A DNA stretch of 64,000 nt from Norana najaformis (GCA_964023275.1 OZ029914.1:14428341-14492340); one strand, 5' to 3'; positions 55,101-62,737 are shown, numbered from the stretch's first letter. Numbers and translations: made by a program. The notes: generated from the letters alone by a model not told the origin.

Positions 55101-58100
55101 ACGTGGAAGTTGTCTACTATGTCCATCGAACTAACTGATTCGGCGTCATCGCTGTTTACAGCATGAACGTACCTCGGTCGTTCTGATTTTCTCATGCCAG
55201 TGTCTGTCGCTATGCGATTCGGAGTTGGCTTTTGTGTTGACTTGCAAGCCATGCGTATGTGTCCGATTCGGTTGCATTTGTGGCAGATCGCATTTTTGAA
55301 TCTGCAATTCGAAGATTCATGGTCCGAAGCAGCATACCGGTAGCAATGGGAAGACTTTGATGTGGAATATGATGGCTTACCTGAGGTAACTTTGTGTACC
55401 TCCATATCTGTCGGTTGACGTAGACTCTGTAGCTCTGTTGCGTCTCGAGCCGCCGTTTCCATAGCTATCGCGATGTCGACGGCCCGTTTAAACGTTAGGT
55501 CATCTTCGGTCAGGAGGCGTTTTTGGATGGCTTCTTGTCGAAGGCTGCAAACCAAGCGGTCCCGGAGCGTCGCATCCAGGGTGTCGCCGAACTCGCAGTG
55601 CTCCGCCAGTTTACGAATCTGAACGATGAAGGCGTTAATCGATTCGCCCTCTCGTTGATCACGTTTGTGGAAACGGAACCTTTCGGCGATAACCAGTGGT
55701 TTGGGTGATAGATGTCGTTGTAAGACCTGCACGATTTCGTCGAATGTTTTGGTAGCCGGCTTGGCTGGGGCTGTGAGACTACGAAGGAGGCTATACGTCT
55801 TCCCGCCAATGAGACTGAGCAGTGCTGGCACCCGCTTCTCTTCCTCGATGTTATTCGTGATAAAGTACTGTTCGACGCGTTCCACATAAATCGCCCAATC
55901 TTCCATCTTGTCGTCAAAGGGGTCGATCCTACCGATGGATGCCGCCATGTTAATCCTCGTCGCCAGTTACAGTATTGTGTATTTCCCTTTTATTTATCAA
56001 CCGTACATATACAATGCATTCGCTAGCTTACTCCCGACTCCCGGCCTAAGGCGTTGGCTATCGTTTTATGTGTGTGTCAGTTGTGCCCTCTGGCGGGCCA
56101 ACCCTGGCTGGCCAATGAATATTAAGCATTCTGCTAGACCCTGCATACACTACAGTAATGTCTCTGGCGTGTCTCGAGGCGGAGGATGTTTTACACGCAG
56201 TTCCTCAGCAGATTCCAAGTCGGCTTGAATGGGGAGATCATCAGAGCAAAGAATTCTAACGGCGGCGCGTATGTTACCATCCTCGAATTTTGTGGAAACC
56301 GCCCTTGCGATGCCATCTGTGTCCGATCTCGCGGTTGAGCGTCTAAAGGTTAGTTCTGCCTCCGTCGTGGGGATGGAGAAGCGAGCCCCTGCTGCCATCT
56401 GAGACCGAAAGGCGTCCAACCTCTTCTTGATGAGGTGAGTTAGGCTATGTCTCTTACCCCCACTTGTTGGAGGTGTGAAAGTAGAGCAGCCGAAAACCAT
56501 TAACCTAACCCAGGCGTCCCGATCTAGTGGATTGCGAATGATGTCGATGATTATAGTCAGCAGATAAGCCATTGCTGGCCTTACTTCTGTTGGAATGTGT
56601 TTAATCAGGCTCCCCAGGTAGCTAGGGTGGTCAAGGTGAACATCCGCTGACAAAGGGGTTTGACCTACTTTAGGGAAAGACAGTGATTGATTCTGGCCAC
56701 AATAGATCAGATGAATAGACAAGAAAAAAGAAGTCATCATCTCTCCAATTTAGCAAAATGGGTATGGAAAACTCTACCTTATTTTTAAAAACTCGATTTT
56801 GGTAGAGTGAGGGCTGTGTATTCCTCATAACCTGAAAGGTACTTGTGCATTACAATCCTATGCTAAAGGCGCCAATTAAAAAGCCTACATGTATCAGAGA
56901 AACAACGATTATCAGGATGACCTCCGACATCATGTGACGAATTCTCAAAAGGTTTAGCTGTGACGTCTAAAAGTGGAGTCGCTAAAATTTGAAAAAGGCA
57001 AATATTTGAATAGATCAGGTAACACCTGGCGTTACAGCCTAACTTCTGTATTGTACCAACATGCAAAGTTCAGTTGGCCTATAACCAAAGTGTTATTACG
57101 AATGGCATTCAGCAAGTTAATCTCTATCGTTATCATGTCTTGAAAGTTTTGTTTTGCTTCTCTCTCAGAAACGTGTCGCATTATTGAAACAATACTTTCG
57201 TAATCGTAATCTCGAGAATTTTTAAAGCGCTACTTTGAAGCTAAGCGCAGGGCACCAGCTTATTCACGAGCTCTGCGTCAAGTCAGAGGGGTTGTCCAAA
57301 CTTGTGTCATTTACTGCTCATTATCATTTTTATCTTTAATCTGTTTGTATTTAGTGTTATGTTCTAGACATATTACGTTGATTGTTCCACGTGATGCATT
57401 CTCTCGCTTTAAAGATATTCATCATGAGATCTTTGACAAATCCAATAATGATAAATTAATTATTGCAACAACATATTGTACATTAGCGGTATTCCACAAG
57501 GTCGTTTTGACCGTATTTATTACCCGTTGTCGAACTGTTATGAATGAGTGGTGGCACGTTTTATTCTTCCACAAGGCTTGGTTTTTGGACTTATCATCCT
57601 TAAAACCTATATCTTTATTACATCACATTAACATACAACACCCTTAATTGCATTTAATTACAGATGAGATTAGTAGATTAGATACCAGCTTTCTCGGCAC
57701 TCTGTCCACCTGATTCATTTTCCATAGCACGATTTTCTTCGTCAGGATCTAAATATCAAACAAAAAACTCCTCAAAAGTTGTCGTGGTAATATGCCAAAT
57801 CGGTATTAACAGAAGTGGGTTGGGGAGAACGCTTTCCAAAGTCTTCAGATACATGTGCTCACGTACTAATGTACAACTTATGACGTAACATTTCTTTCAA
57901 ATGCAATACCTAGCTAGCTAGCTAGTTAATTAGTTAGTTAGTTATTTAGTTAGTTATTTAGTTAGTTATTTAGTTAGTTATTAGTCATCTAGTCACTTGA
58001 TATAGCGCGCTTTTTATGTATCTCACCAAAACCGCTGTCTATGCTAGCCTAAAAGGTGTTAAAATTATCGAGAACAAAAAATCATCGGTAAGCAATGATC

Positions 58101-61100
58101 AGATAATTAGAAAAGTGAGTCATTTTACTAGCGGGCTTCCTCGCACACAAATTCCCATCCGAGTTTATAAATGACACCATGTTCAATGATCCTGGACCGC
58201 TTTTCATCGAGGTATGACGACGGCCGATGAAGTCTGCAGCACACAGTTATCTGACAGCCTAGCTGTTGCTCGTAGATGGAAAAAGACGCAGGGTATATCC
58301 CTTGAGCCACCAGGTCTATGCAGAAAAGGCATTCATTACCAGCCAGCCGAATAGATCGTAGAACCTTTCAGAGATTTACAGTGGACGCCAATCCAAAGAC
58401 TCTCTTCGCCTTTCCTTTTTACTGAATCCAAGATTTCCAGGTTGCATACGTCATACAAAGGTCTGAGAGTCGACACTGGTGGCAACCTGTCGGCACTCTG
58501 TCCATTTGATTCATTTTCCATAGCACTTCCTATTAAAATTAGTTAAGTAGCGCTTTAGATATTTAGAGTTTTACCACCTTACTTTGTGCTACACGTAAAC
58601 GTAATTACTTTACTGTTGTTCCAAGTCTCTTGTCATTGGACCACTCTACCAACCCAGAGGTGGACGGCCAAAGCTCAAACCTGTACGCCATCTGTAACTG
58701 GAAAATCTTGATTCGGTGAAGGACTGGCGAGAAGAGTCATTAGTGTGGCGTTAGCCGTCAAACATGGAAAGGTTCTGCAATCACTTGGCCGGCTGACGAT
58801 AAATGCCTGTCTTGCGCACATCTGACAAGCCTAACCGAACTCTGCGATTTGTATCATCTACGATGGATCGCTGAACAATGAAGTATATCGTTTTCCGTGG
58901 ACATTATCGCCCGTCGTAAATTCTCATCCTAATCGCAACTAGGCTCAAGAACTCGAAACTTGGTGTCAAAGTTCTGTAAAATCTAGTTGTTGGGCTCTGC
59001 GTGTATGAAGTAGCATGTCAGTGATGGCCCTTCTTGTTATTTCGGCAGTGATTGTTTACTGATGAAATAATTGTTCTAAATGAACTTTGACACCTTTTAG
59101 GTTAGCGTAGGCAGCGCTTTATAAATGAAAAATCGTGAAACCTAAGGAAGGCGCTCATTTCTTGCTCTTTGGCCCCTGAGCCTGCGATGATTGAATCCCG
59201 AACCCCTTGTCACGGGCCAGTGCATAACAGGAGTTGCCGCTTACTTTCCAGCTTACGCCGTTACCAAATTCTACTGCTTGGTGACAGACGCACCTGAGCG
59301 CAAATAACTTGCCCAGAGTCGTTACAGGGAATCTAATCAGCAGACGCGAATCTGCAACCCTTCGATTACAGACCCAACACAGTAACCAATTAGACCACTG
59401 TATAGCACTTTGTAATACCTCAAAGGCGCTATATTAAGTATCGATAACTAAATAACTAAATAACTCTGACACTGGCCATATGCATAGAATCAAGTTGCCA
59501 TAACAGGAATTAGTGAAGCACGTTAAAACAAAGGAACAAGCACCTAACTAATTGATCGATGCTGTTGTCTTTTCTCGTAAACAAGGTTCCCACATTTAGG
59601 CTTTTGTTCTATTTTGTTGATATTTTCACAGAAGATAGTTTTGATCCATGCCATTCCGAAACCAAATTGTGACACAAGTGTGCAATATATGATGGAATAG
59701 TTGTAGGCCTTCGTATTGTGCGACAAAGGCTTACCTTGATTCCTTCTTCGTATTCTTCGCCTTTTCCAGATGAACGAAGAAATAGCAATACTAATAATAG
59801 CTAATGCAACAGCTAGGCCAACTATTAGAGCGACTTGCTGCTTAGCAGGATCTGTAATAGTATAACACATCTTCGTAAGTGCTAGATAATGGCAATTACA
59901 ATATCGTTGGTTACTAAATGGTTGACTTAGTGACCAAAGCAAACAGCACTTAGAGGCTTCAAAAAGTATTATTGCACTTTCTCAGTATCGTCCTCAGTTC
60001 GTTGAGAAATTTCAGATCAAGCCAGATTTGTGGTTTTTCTTTTATTCTTTTTCCATAATGAGGGCCTGCAAAGTATCATCGAATTATGTGATCGTATCTT
60101 GAGTGGTTAGTAGTCTGGCCACAGAGACACAGTTCCGATAAAAGTAAAAACACAGATTAAAATGGAGGACAAATTCATTCATGCTCTTTTCCATTGACAA
60201 CTACTAGGCCATTGTGACTTTCTTTCTCTCTCCCCCCCTTCACAGTGACCTAGCCGTTGTCTAATAGCTGGACTAGTATGCTTAGCTGGGTCATTGTGAC
60301 TGATGACCGCAATGAGTTCAAAGCACGTATTCCTAAAAGAGTTTCTATCATCAGTAACGATTTGGCGAGGGACAAGTAGTAAGTAAGACATTTGTTAACA
60401 CGCCATGTGTCCATCGGCTGAACGAGGAATCGTAGGCGTGGATGAGCCTTAGCGGTCACACAACAAAAGCAAGACGGTACAATTAGGTCTTAAACCGCTT
60501 TACAAATACGCTTTATGACAAGCCATGGTATACCCTCTAATATGTTTGTTACAGTCGTACTACTTACTTTGAGGTGATACAACAACTTTCTTGACTATGA
60601 TTGTGCAGGTTGTATTCATCATTGGACAGATGGCCTCACATATGTAAGTTCCGGAACTTGTTAAGTCTATGTTCTGGGCATAAGCCTCTGATTGGAATTC
60701 TTTGGAATCATTAAGCTTCCATATGTAGTTGCACTGCTGACTACTGTTAACGGAACACTTCTCTTTGTCACCCACAGTTGCGTTTTTCTCCGAGTATTCG
60801 CCTAAGGCATCTGAACAAATAATTTATTCAATAGAAAACAGCAGGAAAGTCTAAAATGTAATACGTAATATAATTAGAACAAGCCTATTTGTAAGGTCTA
60901 TATGAAAAGCTGTTAGACGTGCCAGCTCGCCGATCAGCGCGCCACAGGCTGAGGCAGCTGGCTCACCAATTCCTAGGCAAAGGTTTTGTAGACTTCTTAA
61001 ACGGCACCTATTCTGCAGACCACTCTGAAGAACCAACAGCAGCAACTTTAGACGCACTGATTCCCGAACAGACGCTCATACAGTGTGAGGTTGAACCACT

Positions 61101-62737
61101 CCACGGTGCCCTGTTGGCGGTGGTTCCCAGGCTGCCTACGCCGCACCTGCACATTGTGGTTAGCGAACAGTTACGAGGCGGTGCCCATGAATTCGCGGAC
61201 AGGGTCGACGCACAGAATGTTTGGCCAAGCAAAGACGGCATTTGCTTTCTAGCGTTCGAGCAGGCGTTAGGTTCCAGGAAAGCAGAACGAAACGAATAAC
61301 ACTGCATCTCTTAAACTGGCCACGCTAGACTAACAGACCGAGGCGAATCAATGGCTCTAAGTTGCTGATATTGCTGTATATATACGTTGTATATACTTGT
61401 TAATATACGTGTGAAGAAATAATCGTCGTTACATCTCTTTACGGTCGGACAGATCCATACAAGAACCCGCGTGCTGTGGGATATCTAAGACCCCCAAGAT
61501 TAATCAATCCACCTCTGTCATCACATTCTGAAAGAAATGTGCTGTTATGAGTCCTGCGTCGACTCCTTTCAGTATCTTGACGGCGAGTGTGTCCTTCGCA
61601 GACCACCCAGCGCGCAGCACTATCACAGTTTCAGTTAAAGTTTCTGCGTACTTCTTGCATCGCAGGCAACACATTATAGCTGCATAGAGGCTCAGCGCAC
61701 GAGTCCAATGGAGATAACGAATTTCGATTTCAAGAATAAAAAGCAAGCCCCTCCACAACTGGCGGCTCACCAACAACATCAGGTACGTTGCGTGCGCCCC
61801 GGTTCGGCAAAGCGAACCTGCTTCTGAATCTACTTCTCAAGAAGGGGTACCTTAATTTCGACCGACTGCATATGAACTCGAAGTCGTTGGGTCAAGAGAA
61901 GTGCCAATTCCTAGTCGTTTGGGCAAGAGAAGTGTCTTTTTTGGACTTCAAGCAACATTATATGCCTGCCAGTGTGTGACAAATTGGCAGAGGTACTAAA
62001 ATTATATTTTCTTTTAAGCAATGAAGGAGCATTAAAATTATCTTGCATCAGAACCTTTGAATTATTCCAAAACTGAACGGCGGAAGTTTGCTAAAAATAA
62101 TCAGTTAGCCTGCTCGATTTGTATAGACTTGTGCACCCCAGTAATACAACTATTAATCGCGAAGCCCCTAGCTAAATGCTTCAAGATCAATATTTATAAA
62201 ATGTCTAAATTGGATACCGTTTACTTTAGTCTATGTTACTGAGGTTCATAGAAAATTAGAATGCAAAAATCTTATATTTAAATAAATAGGCCATAGATTG
62301 CATTTCAAGAATTTGGCGTTCACCCCTAAGCTCTCGAGAACTCTCCTTACTTGAGTCAGTTGTCTCTGTCAAACCTAGACCGACTGAATAAATAAGTTAC
62401 GTTGAAAACTTACAAATTATTCTTAAGGCTTTCGAAGTGCAGTTGTATTGATTCGTTGTCGATTCTGTCGTCTGACAAACGTACGAGGATCCGTCCATCT
62501 GCAAAGTGGAATTCATAGCTAGGTTGCAAGTGTAAGTATGTCCTGAGTGGAAGCATTCCACAGACGATGAATTAAGCGAGGTGTTTTCTCCCACCTTCAT
62601 AAAGTTTAAGGTGGGAGCTTTGTTGCCGCTGTATCGGACGCTGCATGATAGCTGGACCGTCTCTGTTTCTGTTCCGCAGCTGTTTGGTCCAATAACTCCT
62701 TTCGCGTTCCAGTTTGCTACGCAAGTTGGTCCTGTCT
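45155..62737 (-). CDS. gene C: Ig-TM-(cassette exons)-NHL receptor, 5' end outside window
   Basis: Exons in order: 62414-62737 (Ig2-like), 60568-60810 (Ig3-like), 59735-59851 (TM), 57686-57748 (linker), 56922-56981, 49405-49464, 49079-49138, 48774-48833 and 48472-48528 (cassettes), 45155-46038 (NHL). Every junction is phase 1, so any subset of cassettes keeps frame. An alternative terminal exon (58336-58529) would end the protein before NHL. The Ig1 and signal exons seen in gene A must lie beyond 64000 or are lost. The intron between 56.9 and 49.5 kb holds a nested LTR element. I infer one gene from order, strand, phase and homology with gene A. The 11-kb gap could also hide a break into two genes. 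Confidence 0.6.
46083..46290. repeat. (ATT/AAT)n microsatellite
   Basis: A long ATT run, then AAT/AAC units. It lies in the intron just upstream of the gene C NHL exon. Confidence 0.95.
46330..46445 (-). mobile_element. tRNA-SINE remnant
   Basis: CGTGCTCAAGGTCCCTACAG and AGGTTCGAACTCGTA match the SINE family at 50567-50800 and the remnant at 12695-12790. Only the middle is left. Confidence 0.4.
46450..48230. other. intronic or intergenic, no gene seen
   Basis: AT-rich sequence. It includes an (AT)n run at 47370-47390 and a GGTGGCGCTACAG segment near 47840 repeated in part near 47963. No supported coding region is seen. Confidence 0.4.
48472..48528 (-). CDS. gene C cassette exon 5
   Basis: 57 bp, phase 1-1, acceptor gaaattttag, donor G|GTAATC. 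It encodes TQHSDVPVELNNPSSDAP, more diverged but still open. Confidence 0.45.
48774..48833 (-). CDS. gene C cassette exon 4
   Basis: 60 bp, phase 1-1, same splice sites as cassette 3. It encodes TLLFDATVEIYENLLPDDS, one residue different. Confidence 0.5.
49079..49138 (-). CDS. gene C cassette exon 3
   Basis: 60 bp, phase 1-1, acceptor gaaattttag, donor G|GTAATC. It encodes TLLFDATVEIDENLLPDDS. Confidence 0.5.
49405..49464 (-). CDS. gene C cassette exon 2
   Basis: 60 bp, phase 1-1, acceptor gaaattttag, donor G|GTAATT. It encodes PTLFDFTVKVDENLSPDVG. Confidence 0.5.
50149..50211 (-). pseudogene. dead duplicate of the linker exon
   Basis: 63 bp, open frame, near-identical to 57686-57748. The acceptor atttag has become attaa, with no AG at the splice position, so it should not be included. 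The donor GTATCT is kept. Confidence 0.6.
50318..50560 (-). other. open frame of unknown status
   Basis: A 68-residue frame (MGDFFTFERRDSRCICHDYM...) starts inside the end of the left repeat. No homologue is recognised and there is no clear splice context. I do not call a gene. Confidence 0.15.
50567..50800 (-). mobile_element. tRNA-derived SINE, copy 1
   Basis: On the minus strand, GTCGGTAACGCGTTTGGTC resembles a tRNA A box and GGTTCGACTCC is a B box. Then ACGACCCTGGGCAACTTGTT and a conserved body ending near the GTCCTGGATACGAGG region. It is shared with 59165-59405 and 63660-63900. It does not fold as a complete tRNA by eye, so it is not a tRNA gene. Confidence 0.65.
50927..51440 (-). pseudogene. 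reverse-transcriptase element, downstream half (split by LTR insertion)
   Basis: Minus-strand frame with FFPAGSAGGPDGIRPQHILD, VRPIAIYYYLRRLASKC and FQLGAGTPGSCEAAMHAARR. This is the start of the RT domain of a reverse-transcriptase family common in marine invertebrates, as I recall. It ends near 50927 without the catalytic core. Its upstream half is at 56155-56690. The two halves are in the same frame either side of the 5-bp target site. Confidence 0.65.
51441..51622 (-). repeat. 3' LTR of the Gypsy element
   Basis: 182 bp, identical by eye to 55973-56154. On the element strand it begins TGTAGTG and ends ACAATA. Confidence 0.9.
51837..52640 (-). CDS. Gypsy element pol, integrase C-terminal part (shifted frame)
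   Basis: It continues the integrase: ERFVQSLTHALMAAQTDAW, FLLTYRNTPHTTTNETPAML, FMGRALRTKLDLLKP and a chromo-like or GPY-like end around IVRDYRGGQKWTPAIVRKRM. A low-complexity Thr-rich tail follows to the stop at 51837. The frame differs from 52619-54901 because of the small deletion. Confidence 0.8.
   Translation of the reverse strand, partial: ERFVQSLTHALMAAQTDAWSLKKKLAQFLLTYRNTPHTTTNETPAMLFMGRALRTKLDLLKPNLDDRVQQKQLQAIMNHPSGKLREFEEGQAVIVRDYRGGQKWTPAIVRKRMGQLTYEVSTTNTTTPMTWRRHVDQIRAAHAANTSRTTIPHTATPTTDDEYTPEATPSETRTMTWDLHIDPRHINHSTTTGVAALLNAETSTTAGECISEAPPSETRRYTDTSAPGADDAVTKTSRHSPEERNNSGREEKRYPERDRKAPDRLNL
52619..54901 (-). CDS. Gypsy element pol: protease end, RT, RNase H, integrase core
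   Basis: 760 residues, in frame with gag across the TGA. The protease tail is PPLFGRDWL; RT has FSKIDLRQAYLQM and CILDDMIVTG. RNase H has LACDASPYGLGAVL, IDKEALGLFWA and VTDHQPL. Integrase has an H-H-C-C finger (HEAHSGV, CPGCAYTQ), HIDYCGPLWG and VSDNGPQFTSDEF. It runs out of frame after YHPATN, where a few bases are missing compared with the usual integrase. The catalytic Glu region falls in the other frame. Confidence 0.85.
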   Translation of the reverse strand: MEVVVDYNGQQHKLPLYVVKKGGPPLFGRDWLQSIKLDWQNINYFSSTGTDIDTESRLKSLLGKYKSVFAPGLGTLKEMEARLTIADDVEPRFLKARQLPYALKPKVEAELDQLEREGVLSKVDHSDWATPIVPVVKSDNTVRICGDFKTTLNPVLRVDSYPLSRIGDIFASLAGGQKFSKIDLRQAYLQMIVQEDCRKYLTINTHRGLYRYNRLVFGVASAPAIWQRSIEQVLQGIPNVQCILDDMIVTGRNDEEHLDTLQKVLERLQKYGLRANLKKCAFFQERIVFCGHEIDRNGLHKTKDKVDAILAAPRPGNQSQLRSFNGLVNYYAKFLPNLSTIMRPLNRLLEKKMQWIWSKDCEEAFITVKQLVASDKVLVHYRLACDASPYGLGAVLSHVTADGTERPIAFVSRSLTPTERKYAQIDKEALGLFWAAKKFFSYLYGRHFTLVTDHQPLVSIFHPSKPFPAMTAARLQRYAMFLSGLDYTIEFRESSKHNNADALSRLPLTTKDAGKPDAADIFAISQIETLPVTHATISRATQRDPLLARVYQLTKLGWGAYSKPPELVPFYNRRSELAIHQRCLMWGGRVIIPQKLRERILEQLHEAHSGVVKMKSLARSYVWWPGIDAQIENITKACPGCAYTQKEPAKAPLHPWEYPSKPWQRVHIDYCGPLWGYMFLVMVDAHSKWPEVVCTKSTTSERTIEILRETFSRTGICEQLVSDNGPQFTSDEFRTFVTQNGILHTKSAPYHPATNASYSP
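54905..55948 (-). CDS. Gypsy element gag and protease start
   Basis: 347 residues from MAASIGRIDPFDD. The capsid-like part has the usual WAIYVERVEQYF and FRFHKRDQREGESINAFIVQ blocks. One CCHC knuckle is intact (CHKCNRIGHIRMAC), while the preceding one has Tyr for its second Cys (CYRYAASDHESSNC). The frame ends in the protease, just after MELDTGSGVSIITR (active-site DTG). The stop TGA is in the same frame as the following pol ORF, so the stop is a single nonsense codon or a read-through site. Confidence 0.85.
   Translation of the reverse strand: MAASIGRIDPFDDKMEDWAIYVERVEQYFITNNIEEEKRVPALLSLIGGKTYSLLRSLTAPAKPATKTFDEIVQVLQRHLSPKPLVIAERFRFHKRDQREGESINAFIVQIRKLAEHCEFGDTLDATLRDRLVCSLRQEAIQKRLLTEDDLTFKRAVDIAIAMETAARDATELQSLRQPTDMEVHKVTSGKPSYSTSKSSHCYRYAASDHESSNCRFKNAICHKCNRIGHIRMACKSTQKPTPNRIATDTGMRKSERPRYVHAVNSDDAESVSSMDIVDNFHVKTKGRDKIWVSVQVNGKPLRMELDTGSGVSIITREDHQRLFHNVPLRWTDILFRTYTGERIKPE
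55973..56154 (-). repeat. 5' LTR of the Gypsy element
   Basis: 182 bp. It is followed on the element strand by the putative primer-binding site and the gag ATG at 55948. Confidence 0.9.
56155..56690 (-). pseudogene. reverse-transcriptase element, upstream half
   Basis: Minus-strand frame with HPSYLGSLIKHIPTEVRPA, FTPPTSGGKRHSLTHLIKKR and EDGNIRAAVRILCSDDLP then EELRVKHPP. This is the region preceding GSAGGPDG in the same family. It is cut at the GTAAT target site by the LTR element. Confidence 0.65.
56922..56981 (-). CDS. gene C cassette exon 1
   Basis: 60 bp, phase 1-1, acceptor caaattttag, weak donor G|GTCATC. It encodes TPLLDVTAKPFENSSHDVG. Confidence 0.45.
57686..57748 (-). CDS. gene C linker exon, intact copy
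   Basis: 63 bp, phase 1-1, acceptor tttgatatttag, donor G|GTATCT. It encodes PDEENRAMENESGGQSAEKA, acidic and hydrophilic. It has a dead duplicate at 50149-50211. Confidence 0.6.
57907..57990. repeat. (TAGTTAGT/TTAG)n simple repeat
   Basis: CTAGCTAGCTAGCTAGTTAA then GTTATTTAGTTA units. It marks the edge of the duplication. Confidence 0.9.
58128..58310 (-). other. possible continuation of the alternative tail exon
   Basis: A 60-residue open frame without ATG (first codon GTG), CRLHRPSSYLDEKRSRII and YKLGWEFVCEE. It follows the stop of 58336-58529 in another frame. A one-base shift near 58338 would join them, so the pair may be a decayed longer domain. Confidence 0.25.
58336..58529 (-). CDS. 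gene C alternative terminal exon candidate
   Basis: Acceptor aattttaatag, phase 1 start. It reads SAMENESNGQSAD, matching the AMENESGGQSAE part of the linker exon at 57686-57748. It then runs on through about 50 new residues (LRPLYDVCNLEILDSVKRKG, ESLWIGVHCKSLKG) to a stop. It could give a short tail without NHL. The following minus-strand frame 58310-58128 may be its frame-shifted continuation. Confidence 0.4.
59165..59405 (-). mobile_element. tRNA-derived SINE, copy 2
   Basis: It shares the CTGGGCAAGTTATTTGCGC, AGCAGTAGAATTTGGTAACG and GTAAGCTGGAAAGTAAGCGG blocks (minus strand) with copies 1 and 3. The tRNA-like head is decayed. Confidence 0.6.
59735..59851 (-). CDS. gene C transmembrane exon
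   Basis: VALIVGLAVALAIISIAISS helix followed by FIWKRRRIRRRN, a strongly basic juxtamembrane segment. Acceptor actattacag, donor G|GTAAGC, phase 1-1. Confidence 0.8.
60568..60810 (-). CDS. gene C Ig3-like exon
   Basis: ALGEYSEKN opens; EKCSVNSSQQCNYIWKL and GTYICEAIC correspond to gene A Ig3. Acceptor tttgttcag, donor A|GTAAGT. It is 243 bp, phase 1-1. Confidence 0.8.
60919..61299 (+). CDS. hypothetical 126-residue ORF inside a dispersed repeat
   Basis: A GC-rich open frame unlike its AT-rich flanks. It reads ALIPEQTLIQCEVEPLHGAL, LPTPHLHIVVSEQLRGG and KDGICFLAFEQALGS to a stop. Its end overlaps the repeat shared with 26640-26905, so it is likely the coding end of a retroelement. The first codons are uncertain. 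No domain is recognised. Confidence 0.3.
   Translation: MPARRSARHRLRQLAHQFLGKGFVDFLNGTYSADHSEEPTAATLDALIPEQTLIQCEVEPLHGALLAVVPRLPTPHLHIVVSEQLRGGAHEFADRVDAQNVWPSKDGICFLAFEQALGSRKAERNE
61250..61480 (+). repeat. dispersed repeat, possible LTR fragment, copy 2
   Basis: See 26640-26905, which is in opposite orientation. It contains TATATATACG, AATAATCGTCG and TTTACGGTCGGAC. Confidence 0.5.
61490..62395. other. gene C intron, no gene seen
   Basis: Open frames at 61504-61779 (minus) and 61788-61979 (plus) show no domain or homology that I recognise. The rest is AT-rich. Confidence 0.4.
62414..62737 (-). CDS. gene C Ig2-like exon
   Basis: It opens with TGPTCVANW after the split codon. VQLSCSVRYSG and SSYVCQTTES form the Ig pair. 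The core Trp of gene A (LQWMK) is Phe here (LNFMK). It is 324 bp like gene A. Acceptor ctctgtacag, donor T|GTAAGT. Confidence 0.8.

Larger units (their letters stand above)
51441..56154 (-). mobile_element. Ty3/Gypsy-type LTR retrotransposon, 4714 bp, both LTRs
   Basis: Two 182-bp LTRs (51441-51622 and 55973-56154) are identical by eye. GTAAT flanks both ends (51436-51440 and 56155-56159) as target duplication. On the element strand the 5' LTR is at 56154. A primer-site-like CTGGCGACGAGGATTAAC follows it just before the gag ATG. A purine tract AGAAGGGAGGAGT lies at 51623-51635 next to the 3' LTR. The order is gag, protease, RT, RNase H, integrase, i.e. Ty3/Gypsy. It is broken by one TGA in the protease region and a frameshift in integrase. 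It is inserted in an older RT element inside gene C. Confidence 0.9.
56690..57907. repeat. segmental direct repeat, right copy
   Basis: It aligns with the end of the 305-bp array and with 49260-50370. It includes cassette 1 and the intact linker exon. Identity ends at 57907 where a TTAG-rich simple repeat starts. Confidence 0.85.
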
